A stretch of DNA of 15,677 nt from Campylobacteraceae bacterium (GTDB lineage Bacteria; Campylobacterota; Campylobacteria; Campylobacterales; Campylobacteraceae): assembly GCA_031259875.1 (NCBI GenBank), contig JAIRKW010000067.1:1-15677 (forward strand). The letters run 5' to 3'. How positions within the stretch are numbered: the stretch's first letter is position 1; every line of letters begins with the position of its first letter. A model generated the notes under the pieces. It had not been told where the DNA came from and made no database searches. It worked only from the letters and a program-made list of their open reading frames with translations. Of this stretch, positions 1 through 6,973 are shown in pieces. Both the position numbers and the translations under genes were made by a program.

Positions 1-295
1 TGTATATCAAAAGCGCAAAAATTGCAAAATAGGTTTTGAAATTTAGCTCGTTTATAAATTTTTTAGCCCAAAAATAGCTGCCAAAACCAAGCGGCAAAAG
101 CAGCAAAAGAAGAGCAAAAAATAGATGAAAAATATTTTCTAAAACTTGATACAAGTCGTCATTGAGTGGAAAAAGACGAAGAATATCGCTCAAAGTCCCC
201 GCTAAAAGCATAAATATAAAGCCTGCAATATGTGCGATTATCGGCACATAAATAAACAAAACCGTATAAGTATTCGTAAATATCTTTTTTATCAC
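1..295 (-). CDS. Partial integral membrane protein, cut by the left window edge
   Basis: This is the N-terminal 98 codons of a leftward gene whose 3' end lies outside the window. I chose the GTG at 295-293 because a good ribosome binding site (AGGAGAG) sits just upstream, a stop closes the frame 13 codons further up, and there is no in-frame ATG or TTG between. The product is very hydrophobic. A first membrane segment spans about residues 11-35 and a second, leucine-rich one about 55-77. The latter ends in a positively charged turn (W-A-K-K), and a third segment seems to begin near residue 88. There is no cleavable signal peptide. I do not recognise the family and assign no function. It is the last visible gene of the leftward envelope operon, 59 nt after the cyclophilin-like gene, and is probably co-transcribed with it. 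That it is a real gene is well supported by the start signal and the membrane-protein composition. Confidence 0.65.
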   Translation of the reverse strand, partial: MIKKIFTNTYTVLFIYVPIIAHIAGFIFMLLAGTLSDILRLFPLNDDLYQVLENIFHLFFALLLLLLPLGFGSYFWAKKFINELNFKTYFAIFALLIY

Positions 296-354
296 AGTCT
301 CTCCTCTAAAATTGTCTTTGACCCAAAAACTGCATTAAAAATCAAAAAAGCGTT

Positions 355-819
355 TCATATCTGCTCAATAAAAATTTTTGCGTTATTTGAAATTTTTGAT
401 AACGCGTCAAGTCCTGATTCAACCCTGCCTAAGTAAAGTAGGCCGGCAGCATATGAAGCGTCGCGGTAAAAAATTGCCAAATTGCCCCACGGCGCATAAA
501 GCGCAACATCGCCGACTTTTGAGTCGTAACCAACAGCAGATTTTGCTCCAGCTAAAGTCTGCGGCAGCATGATAATTTTTTCGGCATTGTTGAAGTCGCT
601 GACAGACAAGGTTAACGGCAAAAGCGACAGCAAATCGGCGGCGGTTGGATTGTTTATGAGTGAGATTACAACTTCACCGCTGTCAAAAGTCATTTTGATT
701 TTTGCAGTCGTGCTTTTATCGGCAGTGGTTTTAATATGTTCAGCCGCAGTGCTGAGCGAACCTGCTGTTAAAAACAGGACGACAGCGAGTGTGCGGCTGA
801 TGATTTTGTTTAACTTCAT
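355..819 (-). CDS. Exported cyclophilin-like fold protein
   Basis: The predicted protein has 154 residues. It begins with a classic signal peptide (positive M-K-L-N-K, hydrophobic core to about residue 20, likely cleavage near S-T-A-A/E-H around residue 26), so it should be periplasmic. The mature part, about residues 39-150, resembles the cyclophilin-like beta-barrel family (Pfam Cyclophil_like2 type). The conserved signature G-D-V-A-L-Y-A-P-W-G-N-L-A-I-F-Y-R-D is followed by a G-L-L-Y-L-G-R-V-E-S-G-L-D-A-L segment. Members have the cyclophilin fold, but prolyl isomerase activity is generally not established. The frame is also open to a TTG at 849, which would overlap the end of the upstream lpoB-like gene. 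I prefer the ATG at 819 because it gives a proper signal peptide, although its ribosome binding site is weak. It lies 23 nt after the upstream stop, so translational coupling is plausible. Function in this operon is unknown. Confidence 0.82.
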   Translation of the reverse strand: MKLNKIISRTLAVVLFLTAGSLSTAAEHIKTTADKSTTAKIKMTFDSGEVVISLINNPTAADLLSLLPLTLSVSDFNNAEKIIMLPQTLAGAKSAVGYDSKVGDVALYAPWGNLAIFYRDASYAAGLLYLGRVESGLDALSKISNNAKIFIEQI

Positions 820-842
820 ATCAATTTTTTGACCAATGGTTT

Positions 843-1463
843 TTACCAATTAACCGATTTTTTATCTCCGACTTTTCCAATGATACTCTCCTCTTCCCAT
901 ACGGCAAGTCCATTTTTGAGATTTGTAAGCGTTAACTGAAAATAATACTCTACCAATTTATTTTTATCAACTGTTTTTGACTGCTGTATTATTTTGCCTG
1001 TAAGCGACAATTCAGGCGCTAATATAGTGCCTTTTCCTGCTATAGTGTCTTGTTGAAATTCATCATCAGCTCTCAAATCTCTTGTTTGATAGATAAGCTC
1101 ATCATCGTTTCCGCCCGCAGTTATGGCTGAAGTAATGACCGCTTTGCCAGAACTCAATATAGACGTTCTTATCTTTTTGACAAAAAGGTCTGTATCTATT
1201 TTTTGGGTAGTGTCATTTATGATTCTGCCTATAGCCACGATATATTTTTCGCCGTTAGGTTTACTTAATACACCTGAACGAAGCAGTGAATCAACTGCGT
1301 CAGATGCCGCTTTTTCAAAGTCTTGTCTGTCAAGCCCCATAGATATAACAGCCTGCACTTCAGGATTGTCAACGCCGACATAGCGCGGTGCTTGCTGTGT
1401 GCACCCTGCTAAAACAAATACCATTGCTGCTAAGCCCACTTTTGTTAATACTCTCTTTTTCAT
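843..1463 (-). CDS. lpoB: LpoB-like lipoprotein, putative penicillin-binding protein activator
   Basis: This 206-residue lipoprotein has a lipobox V-L-A-G-C with the lipidated cysteine at position 21. The body contains the features of the LpoB/YcfM family: an N-terminal helical stretch after the lipobox, then I-V-A-I-G-R-I-I-N-D-T (about residues 74-84), D-T-D-L-F-V-K-K-I-R, a central L-S-L-T-G-K-I segment, and a C-terminal Y-Y-F-Q-L-T-L-T-N with A-V-W-E-E-E before the end. In E. coli, LpoB is an outer-membrane lipoprotein that reaches through the peptidoglycan and activates PBP1b. A matching role here is inferred from family membership only. The ATG lies 2 nt after the ycfL-like stop, and its ribosome binding site (AGAGGAGAG) is inside the last codons of that gene, so the two should be translationally coupled. 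The ycfL-lpoB pairing is the same as in E. coli, which supports the call. Confidence 0.85.
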   Translation of the reverse strand: MKKRVLTKVGLAAMVFVLAGCTQQAPRYVGVDNPEVQAVISMGLDRQDFEKAASDAVDSLLRSGVLSKPNGEKYIVAIGRIINDTTQKIDTDLFVKKIRTSILSSGKAVITSAITAGGNDDELIYQTRDLRADDEFQQDTIAGKGTILAPELSLTGKIIQQSKTVDKNKLVEYYFQLTLTNLKNGLAVWEEESIIGKVGDKKSVNW

Positions 1464-1465
1464 TT

Positions 1466-1906
1466 TTACTCTCCTCTATACTCTTTTAAATTTACATTTT
1501 GGTCTCTAAGCTCGTCATCTTCGCTTGGCACACCGAAACGAATTTTATAGCTTTGCGTGTTTGCACTTGGACTTACCGCATGTACTATGATGGATTTACC
1601 GCCCTCTATGCTTGCTATTTTGCGTTTTGTCAAGATGGATTTGATGATAAATCCGTTTTGGTCATACCAATCAACGATATAAGTTAAAACCTGCTTTGAT
1701 GAGCTGTGATTTTTCCCAGTTATCTCAATCTCCATAAAGTTATCACTCCTTTTAAGTGATACGACATTTTGCAGAACAAACCATTTGCCTAAACTATTAT
1801 CTTCAAAGATAATGTTTGGACTGGATGTATTTATTTGCGGATGTTTGTCCGCGCAGCCTGTGAAAAGAAGCGCTGTAAACGCTAAAAAATAAAATATTTT
1901 TCTCAT
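1466..1906 (-). CDS. YcfL-like (DUF1425) lipoprotein
   Basis: This is a small lipoprotein of 146 residues. Its signal peptide ends in L-F-T-G-C, with the lipidated cysteine at position 18. The mature part looks like the YcfL/DUF1425 family, a beta-sandwich of envelope proteins with no known activity. Visible features are an L-Q-N-V-V-S-L-K-R strand, an N-F-M-E-I-E-I-T-G-K-N-H-S segment, and V-D-W-Y-D-Q-N-G-F followed by a basic stretch and a C-terminal strand Y-K-I-R-F-G-V-P. The V-D-W-Y-D-x-x-G segment is the most recognisable signature of the family. The start is supported by AAGGAGAA, which overlaps the stop of the upstream gene. Spacing is 10 nt to the COG3014 gene and 2 nt to the LpoB-like gene, so all three are almost surely one transcript. 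In E. coli ycfL also precedes lpoB. A shared job in peptidoglycan or outer-membrane homeostasis is inferred from that linkage. Confidence 0.83.
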   Translation of the reverse strand: MRKIFYFLAFTALLFTGCADKHPQINTSSPNIIFEDNSLGKWFVLQNVVSLKRSDNFMEIEITGKNHSSSKQVLTYIVDWYDQNGFIIKSILTKRKIASIEGGKSIIVHAVSPSANTQSYKIRFGVPSEDDELRDQNVNLKEYRGE

Positions 1907-1916
1907 ATTTTTCTCC

Positions 1917-3365
1917 TTAAAGATATATTTTGTGCACGGTTATTTGACCTTTTTGCAATGATTTTATGTAGATTATGACATTTTTGTCGTTTTGCAAAAA
2001 CTCTTTTTGCAATATTATCCCATTTTCGTCAATAATCGTAATATTGCCATCCTTTATCGGAATGCTCGCCGCTTCAAATCTCTTCGGCAGTGCGCTCCAA
2101 CTTCTTGTATCTGCTTTTGTCGTAGCTATCTGATAAGCAAACCCTAAAAATCCCAAAATCGGGTCAATATCATTTAACTGTTTTTGTATAACAGTTTTTG
2201 CCGCCGCGCTTATAACGGCTTGTGCGGCTAGACCAAAATATCTTTTGTTAAATTCTGCTGAAGCTATAGAATCCATATCAGCTATGACATACGTCCTAAA
2301 ACTATCTCCGGAATCATTTTTTATAGTTAAAAACGGATAAGAGAGCGGGCGGAATACAAGTGTTGGCAGAGCGATACTTGAGTATATTAATGAATCCGAA
2401 GCTAAAAAAAGCGGCAAATCAATCGTAAATTCTCCTCTTGCCGCACCAAATCCATTTTCATATATAAGCCAAACATAATGCTCGTTAAAGCGGGCATTAA
2501 ACTCCCCAGCCATCTTATCTGCCATCATAAAATCTTTTGCTATCTGCATATTTTTAGGGTCTATCTGCAAACCTTCTTTAAATAAATCAACAGCTCTTTG
2601 GTAACTCCTGTCATTTAGCAAAAAAAGCGCGCTAAGGTAGGTCGTAAACGGATTTATAAAATTAGAATATGCGCTTGCACTGTTTTGGGTATATTTTTCA
2701 AAAGCCAATTCTATAGAGTTTTCATTAAAATCAAAAGTCTGCGCTTTGGTTTTAACGCCGCTTTTTTTCTCTTCCCGTTCGGCTTTGAGCTTTGCAAAAG
2801 AGTTATATAAGTCCTGAGTATTTTTAAGTTCTTGCAAGTTTGCGGCATTCTTTTTTTCTAAAGACGCTATATCGTTTGCGAAATACTCTTTTGCTATGCG
2901 CTCTCTCTCAAGCGCTCTGTTAATCTCTACGCGCGCATTCTCTTTGTCATTCAGAGCTAAGAAGTTCAACGCTTTGTAGGTATTTACCATTATCTTTTCA
3001 TATACGTTTCCCTCATACGGGTTAGCGTTATTGTTTATCAAAATGGACTTTGTTTTATCTCTTACCTCAAGCAGGGGATTTTTCATATCTACGTCAAATT
3101 TGTAGTGAAGTTCGGCTTCATCAAAAAATTGTGTGCTTTTTGCGAAATCTCCGCAATTTCTGGCAAGCGAACCTCCTTGAATGCTCCAAAGAATTATATC
3201 GTCGCCTTTTTTTAGTTTTTTATCTACGATAGAAAAATCACATCTGTTTTCTTGCAATATATTGTCAAATTGCGCAAGTTCACTTGTTGTGGATTTGTAC
3301 ACGCATCCAGTTAAGAGTAAAAATGCAGAAGATAGTAATAGTATGAGTATGAATCTTTTTTTCAT
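1917..3365 (-). CDS. COG3014-family lipoprotein with coiled coil and TPR-like region
   Basis: The first gene of the leftward operon encodes a 482-residue lipoprotein. The signal peptide ends in L-L-T-G-C, with the lipid-accepting cysteine at residue 21. The N-terminal half is helical, with a charged coiled-coil-like run at about residues 141-200 (many E, K, R). A TPR-like helical pair at about 238-271 reads Y-L-S-A-L-F-L-L-N-D-R-S-Y-Q-R-A-V-D-L-F-style with an I-D-P-K-N ending. The C-terminal half (about 300-482) is richer in beta strands. Architecture and neighbours match the COG3014 family of uncharacterised lipoproteins, often found beside ycfL- and lpoB-like genes in Campylobacterota; I recall a similar run in C. 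jejuni (Cj0089-Cj0091). The start codon ATG has an AAGAGAG ribosome binding site. No enzymatic motif is visible. A scaffold role in the envelope is only a guess. Confidence 0.82.
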   Translation of the reverse strand: MKKRFILILLLSSAFLLLTGCVYKSTTSELAQFDNILQENRCDFSIVDKKLKKGDDIILWSIQGGSLARNCGDFAKSTQFFDEAELHYKFDVDMKNPLLEVRDKTKSILINNNANPYEGNVYEKIMVNTYKALNFLALNDKENARVEINRALERERIAKEYFANDIASLEKKNAANLQELKNTQDLYNSFAKLKAEREEKKSGVKTKAQTFDFNENSIELAFEKYTQNSASAYSNFINPFTTYLSALFLLNDRSYQRAVDLFKEGLQIDPKNMQIAKDFMMADKMAGEFNARFNEHYVWLIYENGFGAARGEFTIDLPLFLASDSLIYSSIALPTLVFRPLSYPFLTIKNDSGDSFRTYVIADMDSIASAEFNKRYFGLAAQAVISAAAKTVIQKQLNDIDPILGFLGFAYQIATTKADTRSWSALPKRFEAASIPIKDGNITIIDENGIILQKEFLQNDKNVIIYIKSLQKGQITVHKIYL

Positions 3366-3391
3366 AAACTCTCTTTTATTTTTTGGCTAAA

Positions 3392-3397
3392 AGTATA
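3392..3397 (-). promoter_or_regulatory. Candidate -10 box of the leftward lipoprotein operon
   Basis: Read on the minus strand the sequence is TATACT, one mismatch from the sigma-70 consensus. It ends 26 nt before the ATG of the COG3014 gene. The DNA upstream is T-rich (ACTTTTTCTAAAAAA), as is common at Campylobacterota promoters, which often lack a clear -35 box. This is a motif match only. Confidence 0.4.
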
Positions 3398-3436
3398 TTA
3401 TGTTTTTTAGAAAAAGTTGATTAATACATCAAAAGT

Positions 3437-3442
3437 TATAAT
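3437..3442 (+). promoter_or_regulatory. Candidate -10 box for the permease-cca unit
   Basis: A perfect TATAAT lies 70 nt upstream of the permease ATG, in the 147-bp region between divergent genes. A TTGATT at 3417-3422 is too close (14-nt spacer) to be a good -35. The call rests on the -10 match and its position. Transcription from here would give a T-rich 5' untranslated region of about 60 nt. Confidence 0.4.
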
Positions 3443-3512
3443 TTTTGTCTGTTTATATCGTAATTTTTGGAATTTTTTGGTAATCTATGGACTTTTTATG
3501 AGGAAAGTAAAA

Positions 3513-4895
3513 ATGAGTGATAAAAAACTACACAGAGCTTTGAAAAACAGGCATATTCAGCTTATCGCGCTTGGAGGAGCTGTCGGAACGGGGCTTTTTT
3601 TGGGAACAGGTTCTGCTATATTTTTAGCAGGTCCGGCAGTGCTTGTAGGATATGGGGTTGTAGGCTTTTTGGCTTTTTTGATAATGCGCCAGCTTGGTGA
3701 GATGATGACGGAAGAGCCAAATGCCGGCTCATTCAGTTATTTTGCACATAAATATTGGGGTGATTTTGCTGGTTTTTTGGCAGGCTGGAATTACTGGATA
3801 CTTTATGTGATGGTAAGTATATCTGAACTCACGGCGGTTGCGGCTTATATGCAGTTTTGGTTTCCGGAACTTCCCACATGGATAAGTGCGCTTATATTTT
3901 TTGTTCTCATAAATGTCATAAATTTTTCAAATGTGAGGGTGTTTGGCGAAGTGGAATTTTGGTTTTCTATCATCAAAATAAGCGCAATTATCGCCATGAT
4001 AGTTTTTGGGCTTTATATACTCTTTTTAAATACAAGTTTAGTGCCTGACGCAACTGTTAAAAATCTTTGGGAAGCACCTCTTGGCGCTGAAGATAAAAGC
4101 GGCTTTTTTGCAAATGGATTATACGGGCTTATTATGGCTATACCGATTATAATGTTCTCTTTTGGAGGATTAGAGCTTGTGGGGATTGCGGCGGCTGAAG
4201 CGGATGAGCCTAAAAAGACAATACCAAAAGCTACAAATCAAGTGCTGTTTCGTATTTTGGTTTTTTATATAGGCACTATCGCGGTTTTGCTCTGCCTTTA
4301 TCATTGGAGTAATCTTACAAGAGAATCAAGTCCATTTACGATGATATTTACCGATATTGGTTTTAAGCATGTGGCTGGTATTTTGAACTTTGTCATCTTA
4401 ACTGCCGCACTTTCGGTATTTAACAGCGGCGTTTACGCTACAAGCAGAATGCTTTTTGGACTTTCATATCAAGGTAATGCTCCGAAGATGTTTTCAAGAT
4501 TGAGTGTCCGCGGGATACCTGTGATAGCTATGGGATTGGCAGGAGTGCTTACTTTTATGGTTGTGCCTTTGAACTATTTTCTGCCGCAGTGGAATGAGGC
4601 TTTTAAGCAGGCTATGTCTGTAGTTGTGGCGGCTTTGGTGATAAATTGGGCTATGATAAGTTTAGCGCACTTGTTTTTTCGAAAAAATAGAGATAAAAAT
4701 GGTGCAAAAACGCTGTTTCCTACTATCTTGTATCCTTTTGGAAATTATCTTTGCTTAGCGTTTACGGTTTTTGTTTTGGCAGTCATGGCGACTCCTGATT
4801 TTGGGATGTTTTACTCGGTGCTGGCAGTTCCTGTTTGGATAATTTTTATATATCTGCTCTATGCTATTTTTAAAAAAGGCGTTAAAAAGAGTTAA
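3513..4895 (+). CDS. Amino acid permease, AroP/PheP-like (APC superfamily)
   Basis: This 460-residue inner-membrane transporter should have about 12 membrane helices. It probably imports amino acids with a proton. The N-terminus carries the family signature L-K-N-R-H-I-Q-L-I-A-L-G-G-A-V-G-T-G-L-F at residues 10-29. It is followed by R-Q-L-G-E-M-M-T-E-E-P-N-A-G-S-F, Y-W-G-D-F-A-G-F-L-A-G-W-N-Y-W and F-S-F-G-G-L-E-L-V-G-I-A-A-A-E. These resemble E. coli AroP and PheP (aromatic amino acids, 457-458 residues) closely, but substrate cannot be read from sequence alone. The frame is open upstream to a TTG at 3417. I chose the ATG at 3513 because AGGAAAG precedes it at the right spacing and it gives the usual family N-terminus. 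It is the first gene of a two-gene unit; the cca start is 9 nt after its stop. Confidence 0.9.
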   Translation: MSDKKLHRALKNRHIQLIALGGAVGTGLFLGTGSAIFLAGPAVLVGYGVVGFLAFLIMRQLGEMMTEEPNAGSFSYFAHKYWGDFAGFLAGWNYWILYVMVSISELTAVAAYMQFWFPELPTWISALIFFVLINVINFSNVRVFGEVEFWFSIIKISAIIAMIVFGLYILFLNTSLVPDATVKNLWEAPLGAEDKSGFFANGLYGLIMAIPIIMFSFGGLELVGIAAAEADEPKKTIPKATNQVLFRILVFYIGTIAVLLCLYHWSNLTRESSPFTMIFTDIGFKHVAGILNFVILTAALSVFNSGVYATSRMLFGLSYQGNAPKMFSRLSVRGIPVIAMGLAGVLTFMVVPLNYFLPQWNEAFKQAMSVVVAALVINWAMISLAHLFFRKNRDKNGAKTLFPTILYPFGNYLCLAFTVFVLAVMATPDFGMFYSVLAVPVWIIFIYLLYAIFKKGVKKS

Positions 4896-4904
4896 GAGGT
4901 TGCA

Positions 4905-6107
4905 ATGAAAATATATTTAGTCGGCGGCGCAGTGCGGGATTTGATACTTGATAGAAAAAGCAGCGATAAAGATTATGTGGTTGTGGGTTCAAGCTTTGAA
5001 GAGATGTTTTCACTTGGTTTTAAGAGTGTGGGCAAATCGTTTCCTGTATTTATCCATCCCAAAAAAGAGGGCGAATTTGCGTTGGCAAGGAGTGAAAAAA
5101 AGAGCGGCAAAAAGCATTTTGATTTTGAATGCTTTACTGAAAATGTAAGTTTGGAAGAGGATTTAAGACGACGCGATTTGACTATAAATGCGATAGCTTA
5201 TGATGAAAAAAGTGACAAATTTATAGACCCGTTCGGAGGACTTAGCGATATAAAATGTAAGATTTTAAGACCTGTTTCGGAAGCTTTTAAAGACGATGCT
5301 TTAAGGATTTTAAGGGCTGCAAGGTTTAAAACCGAACTTGGTGAAGAGTGGAAGTTCGATAAAAGTTTATCAGATTATGTGCCTGATATGACGGAAGAGT
5401 TAGGGGAGCTTTCCAAAGAGAGGATTTATAAAGAGACAAAAAAGGCTCTTGGCGTGAAAAACTCTTCCGTTTTTTTCTGCTCTTTGCTGGAGCTTGGCGT
5501 GCTTGAGATACTGTTTCCTTTTCTTTATGATTTGACAAAAATTTCGCATGATAATGAATATCACAAGGAAGGTTCGGTATTTGTCCATACAATGATGGCG
5601 CTTGATTTGTGCAGTGATACAAACGCAAAGTGGGCTGTTTTATTTCATGATATGGGAAAATATCAGTCATTTTTAGATGATGGAAATTTCCACAGACATT
5701 GTGATGCAAAAATTTTGCAGGATATTTTTAAAAAAATTCAAAAAACATTGAGCCTTGAGCGCGAAGAGTTTGAAATTTCAAAATTTTTTGCACTAAATCA
5801 CCACAAGCTGCAAAATATACTTAAAAACAGCATGCGGCTCTCAAAAATAGCTTCTCTGCTTTTTAAGATAAAGGATGAAGGCAGACTAAACAGTATTCTT
5901 GATGCGTCTTTAGCGGATTTAAACGGCAGGATGGGCAGAGGTAATGAATTAATTTTTAGCAAAGAGCAAATAGTTCACATGTGGCAGCTTTTGAAAGAGG
6001 CTGATTATAATGTAAATCATGAAAGCATGAGCGTAGAGCAGATAAAATCGATTATTGTGCATAAGCAGACAAATATTTTAAGAGAGTTTGTAAAAACTGC
6101 TTTTTAA
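4905..6107 (+). CDS. cca: Multifunctional CCA tRNA nucleotidyltransferase with HD domain
   Basis: This 400-residue class II nucleotidyltransferase adds or repairs the 3'-terminal CCA of tRNAs from CTP and ATP, in the cytoplasm. The N-terminal half has all head and neck motifs: G-G-A-V-R-D at residues 7-12, the catalytic D-x-D as D21 and D23, R-R-D-L-T-I-N-A at 89-96, and the nucleotide-selecting D-A-L-R-I-L-R-A-A-R at 131-140. The C-terminal half has an HD phosphohydrolase signature: H228, then H248-D249 in L-F-H-D-M-G-K. In E. coli Cca this domain gives phosphatase, 2'-nucleotidase and 2',3'-cyclic phosphodiesterase activities. Sequence and length (412 in E. coli) fit the E. coli type well, for instance D-K-D-Y-V-V-V-G-S and F-P-V-F-I-H-P. 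The ATG has an AAGAGG ribosome binding site overlapping the permease stop, so the gene is co-transcribed with the permease. The two have no obvious functional link. Confidence 0.93.
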   Translation: MKIYLVGGAVRDLILDRKSSDKDYVVVGSSFEEMFSLGFKSVGKSFPVFIHPKKEGEFALARSEKKSGKKHFDFECFTENVSLEEDLRRRDLTINAIAYDEKSDKFIDPFGGLSDIKCKILRPVSEAFKDDALRILRAARFKTELGEEWKFDKSLSDYVPDMTEELGELSKERIYKETKKALGVKNSSVFFCSLLELGVLEILFPFLYDLTKISHDNEYHKEGSVFVHTMMALDLCSDTNAKWAVLFHDMGKYQSFLDDGNFHRHCDAKILQDIFKKIQKTLSLEREEFEISKFFALNHHKLQNILKNSMRLSKIASLLFKIKDEGRLNSILDASLADLNGRMGRGNELIFSKEQIVHMWQLLKEADYNVNHESMSVEQIKSIIVHKQTNILREFVKTAF

Positions 6108-6378
6108 AGCATATCAAAATTGCCGTATATAATCTTGTTTTTTGCATAAGCAGTTCTAGGTGTTTTGCTTTTAAACGGTGTTTAATAGTTTTAACTTTTA
6201 AGTCTGTTTATCACTTGAATTTTTTATTGTAAAAATATGCAAAATAAGCAAAATACTCATAATTAATTATAGTTTTTGATTTAGTTTTTGAAAGTAATTG
6301 CAACGCCAAAAGTCTATAATAACTCGCTTTTTAAGCATATACAAGGTAAAATCCTACAATTAAATGCGGAGTGTTGTG
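6108..6378 (+). other. Gene-free AT-rich intergenic region
   Basis: About 270 bp separate cca from the thioredoxin-like gene. I find no open frame with a credible start on either strand; the longest candidate is a 31-codon antisense frame without a ribosome binding site. The stretch holds candidate promoter elements near its right end and a direct repeat at its two ends (positions 6100-6114 and 6327-6340). No convincing terminator for cca is visible: a 6-bp inverted repeat TGCTTT/AAAGCA at 6098-6111 overlaps the cca stop but is weak. Confidence 0.7.
6315..6320 (+). promoter_or_regulatory. Candidate -10 box for the tlpA-like/clpS/clpA operon
   Basis: A perfect TATAAT lies 58 nt before the thioredoxin-like ATG. 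A TTGAAA at 6288-6293 is a possible -35, but its 21-nt spacer is long. A second -10-like TAAAAT at 6347-6352 lies closer to the gene. I see no CIRCE (HrcA) inverted repeat, so heat control through that system is not supported here. Confidence 0.4.
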
Positions 6379-6969
6379 ATGAAATATTTGATTGTAATTT
6401 TTTGCGCGCTTTTAATGTTCGGCTGCACTGATAAAGAGGATATAATTCCAAAAAGCAGTGCATTAAAAGTAGGCGAGAGTATTGAATTAACAAGTGTACA
6501 TAGCGCTAAAATCAAAATCAAAAGAGTAGAAGGCGGTTTGATTCAAGAGGGCAAAGAAAACGCCGTCTTGATAATTGATATTTTCGGTACATTTTGCGAA
6601 CCATGCAAGAAAGAAGCGCCTGCCTTGATGAATTTGCAGTTAAAACATATCTCAAATATGACACTTATAGGGCTTAGTTATTTTGAAGATGTGGATGAAA
6701 AATATATTATTGAAAATTTTGCAAAACCATATAATGCGTACTATTTTATAGCTAAGAATTCACCTGCAAATAAAGCTTTGGCAGATACTGTAACGGAAGA
6801 TATAAAATATAAAAGTCTCATATCTTTACCGTTTAAAGTGGTGCTGAAAGATGGCAAATATCGCAATGTGACCGATATATGGGAAAATAAGACAGATAAT
6901 AAATATTATATAGGCGCTGTAGATACGGCTGTTATAGAGAAAGATTTGGAACGGATTTTGAAAGAGTAG
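6379..6969 (+). CDS. TlpA-like thioredoxin-fold lipoprotein
   Basis: This 196-residue envelope protein belongs to the TlpA/thioredoxin family. It has a short signal peptide ending in L-M-F-G-C with the lipid-accepting cysteine at residue 16, so it is probably anchored to a membrane on the periplasmic side. The active site is F-G-T-F-C-E-P-C (C73 and C76), followed by K-K-E-A-P-A-L as in TlpA/ResA proteins. The cis-proline is P151 in S-L-P-F. It is likely a thiol-disulfide oxidoreductase; the substrate is unknown. An upstream in-frame ATG at 6364 exists, but only the ATG at 6379 has a spaced CGGAG ribosome binding site and gives a proper lipoprotein signal. The gene ends 4 nt before clpS. I recall the same order in C. 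jejuni (Cj1106-Cj1107-Cj1108), which supports homology. Why a periplasmic redox protein is joined to clpS-clpA is not evident. Confidence 0.88.
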   Translation: MKYLIVIFCALLMFGCTDKEDIIPKSSALKVGESIELTSVHSAKIKIKRVEGGLIQEGKENAVLIIDIFGTFCEPCKKEAPALMNLQLKHISNMTLIGLSYFEDVDEKYIIENFAKPYNAYYFIAKNSPANKALADTVTEDIKYKSLISLPFKVVLKDGKYRNVTDIWENKTDNKYYIGAVDTAVIEKDLERILKE

Positions 6970-6973
6970 ATAT

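Noticed and set aside
569..832. An 87-codon open frame on the plus strand
   Set aside because: It overlaps the cyclophilin-like gene on the opposite strand, has no ribosome binding site of note, and its hydrophobic look is the mirror of the signal-peptide region.
820..849. TTG start for the cyclophilin-like gene, overlapping the end of the LpoB-like gene
   Set aside because: Starting at 849 would put ten extra residues in front of a standard signal peptide. The ATG at 819 fits better, although its ribosome binding site is weak.
3417..3512. A 32-codon in-frame extension upstream of the permease, rich in aromatic codons, as a possible leader peptide for aromatic amino acid control
   Set aside because: The extension starts at a TTG without a ribosome binding site, has no stop before the permease, and its Phe/Tyr/Leu content is explained by the T-rich DNA. 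No attenuator hairpins are visible.
5326..5709. A 127-codon open frame on the minus strand
   Set aside because: It is antisense to cca between the catalytic and HD motifs and has no recognisable protein features.
6098..6111. Inverted repeat TGCTTT/AAAGCA over the cca stop as a terminator
   Set aside because: The stem has only 6 bp, mostly A-T pairs, with a 2-nt loop and no T-run after it.
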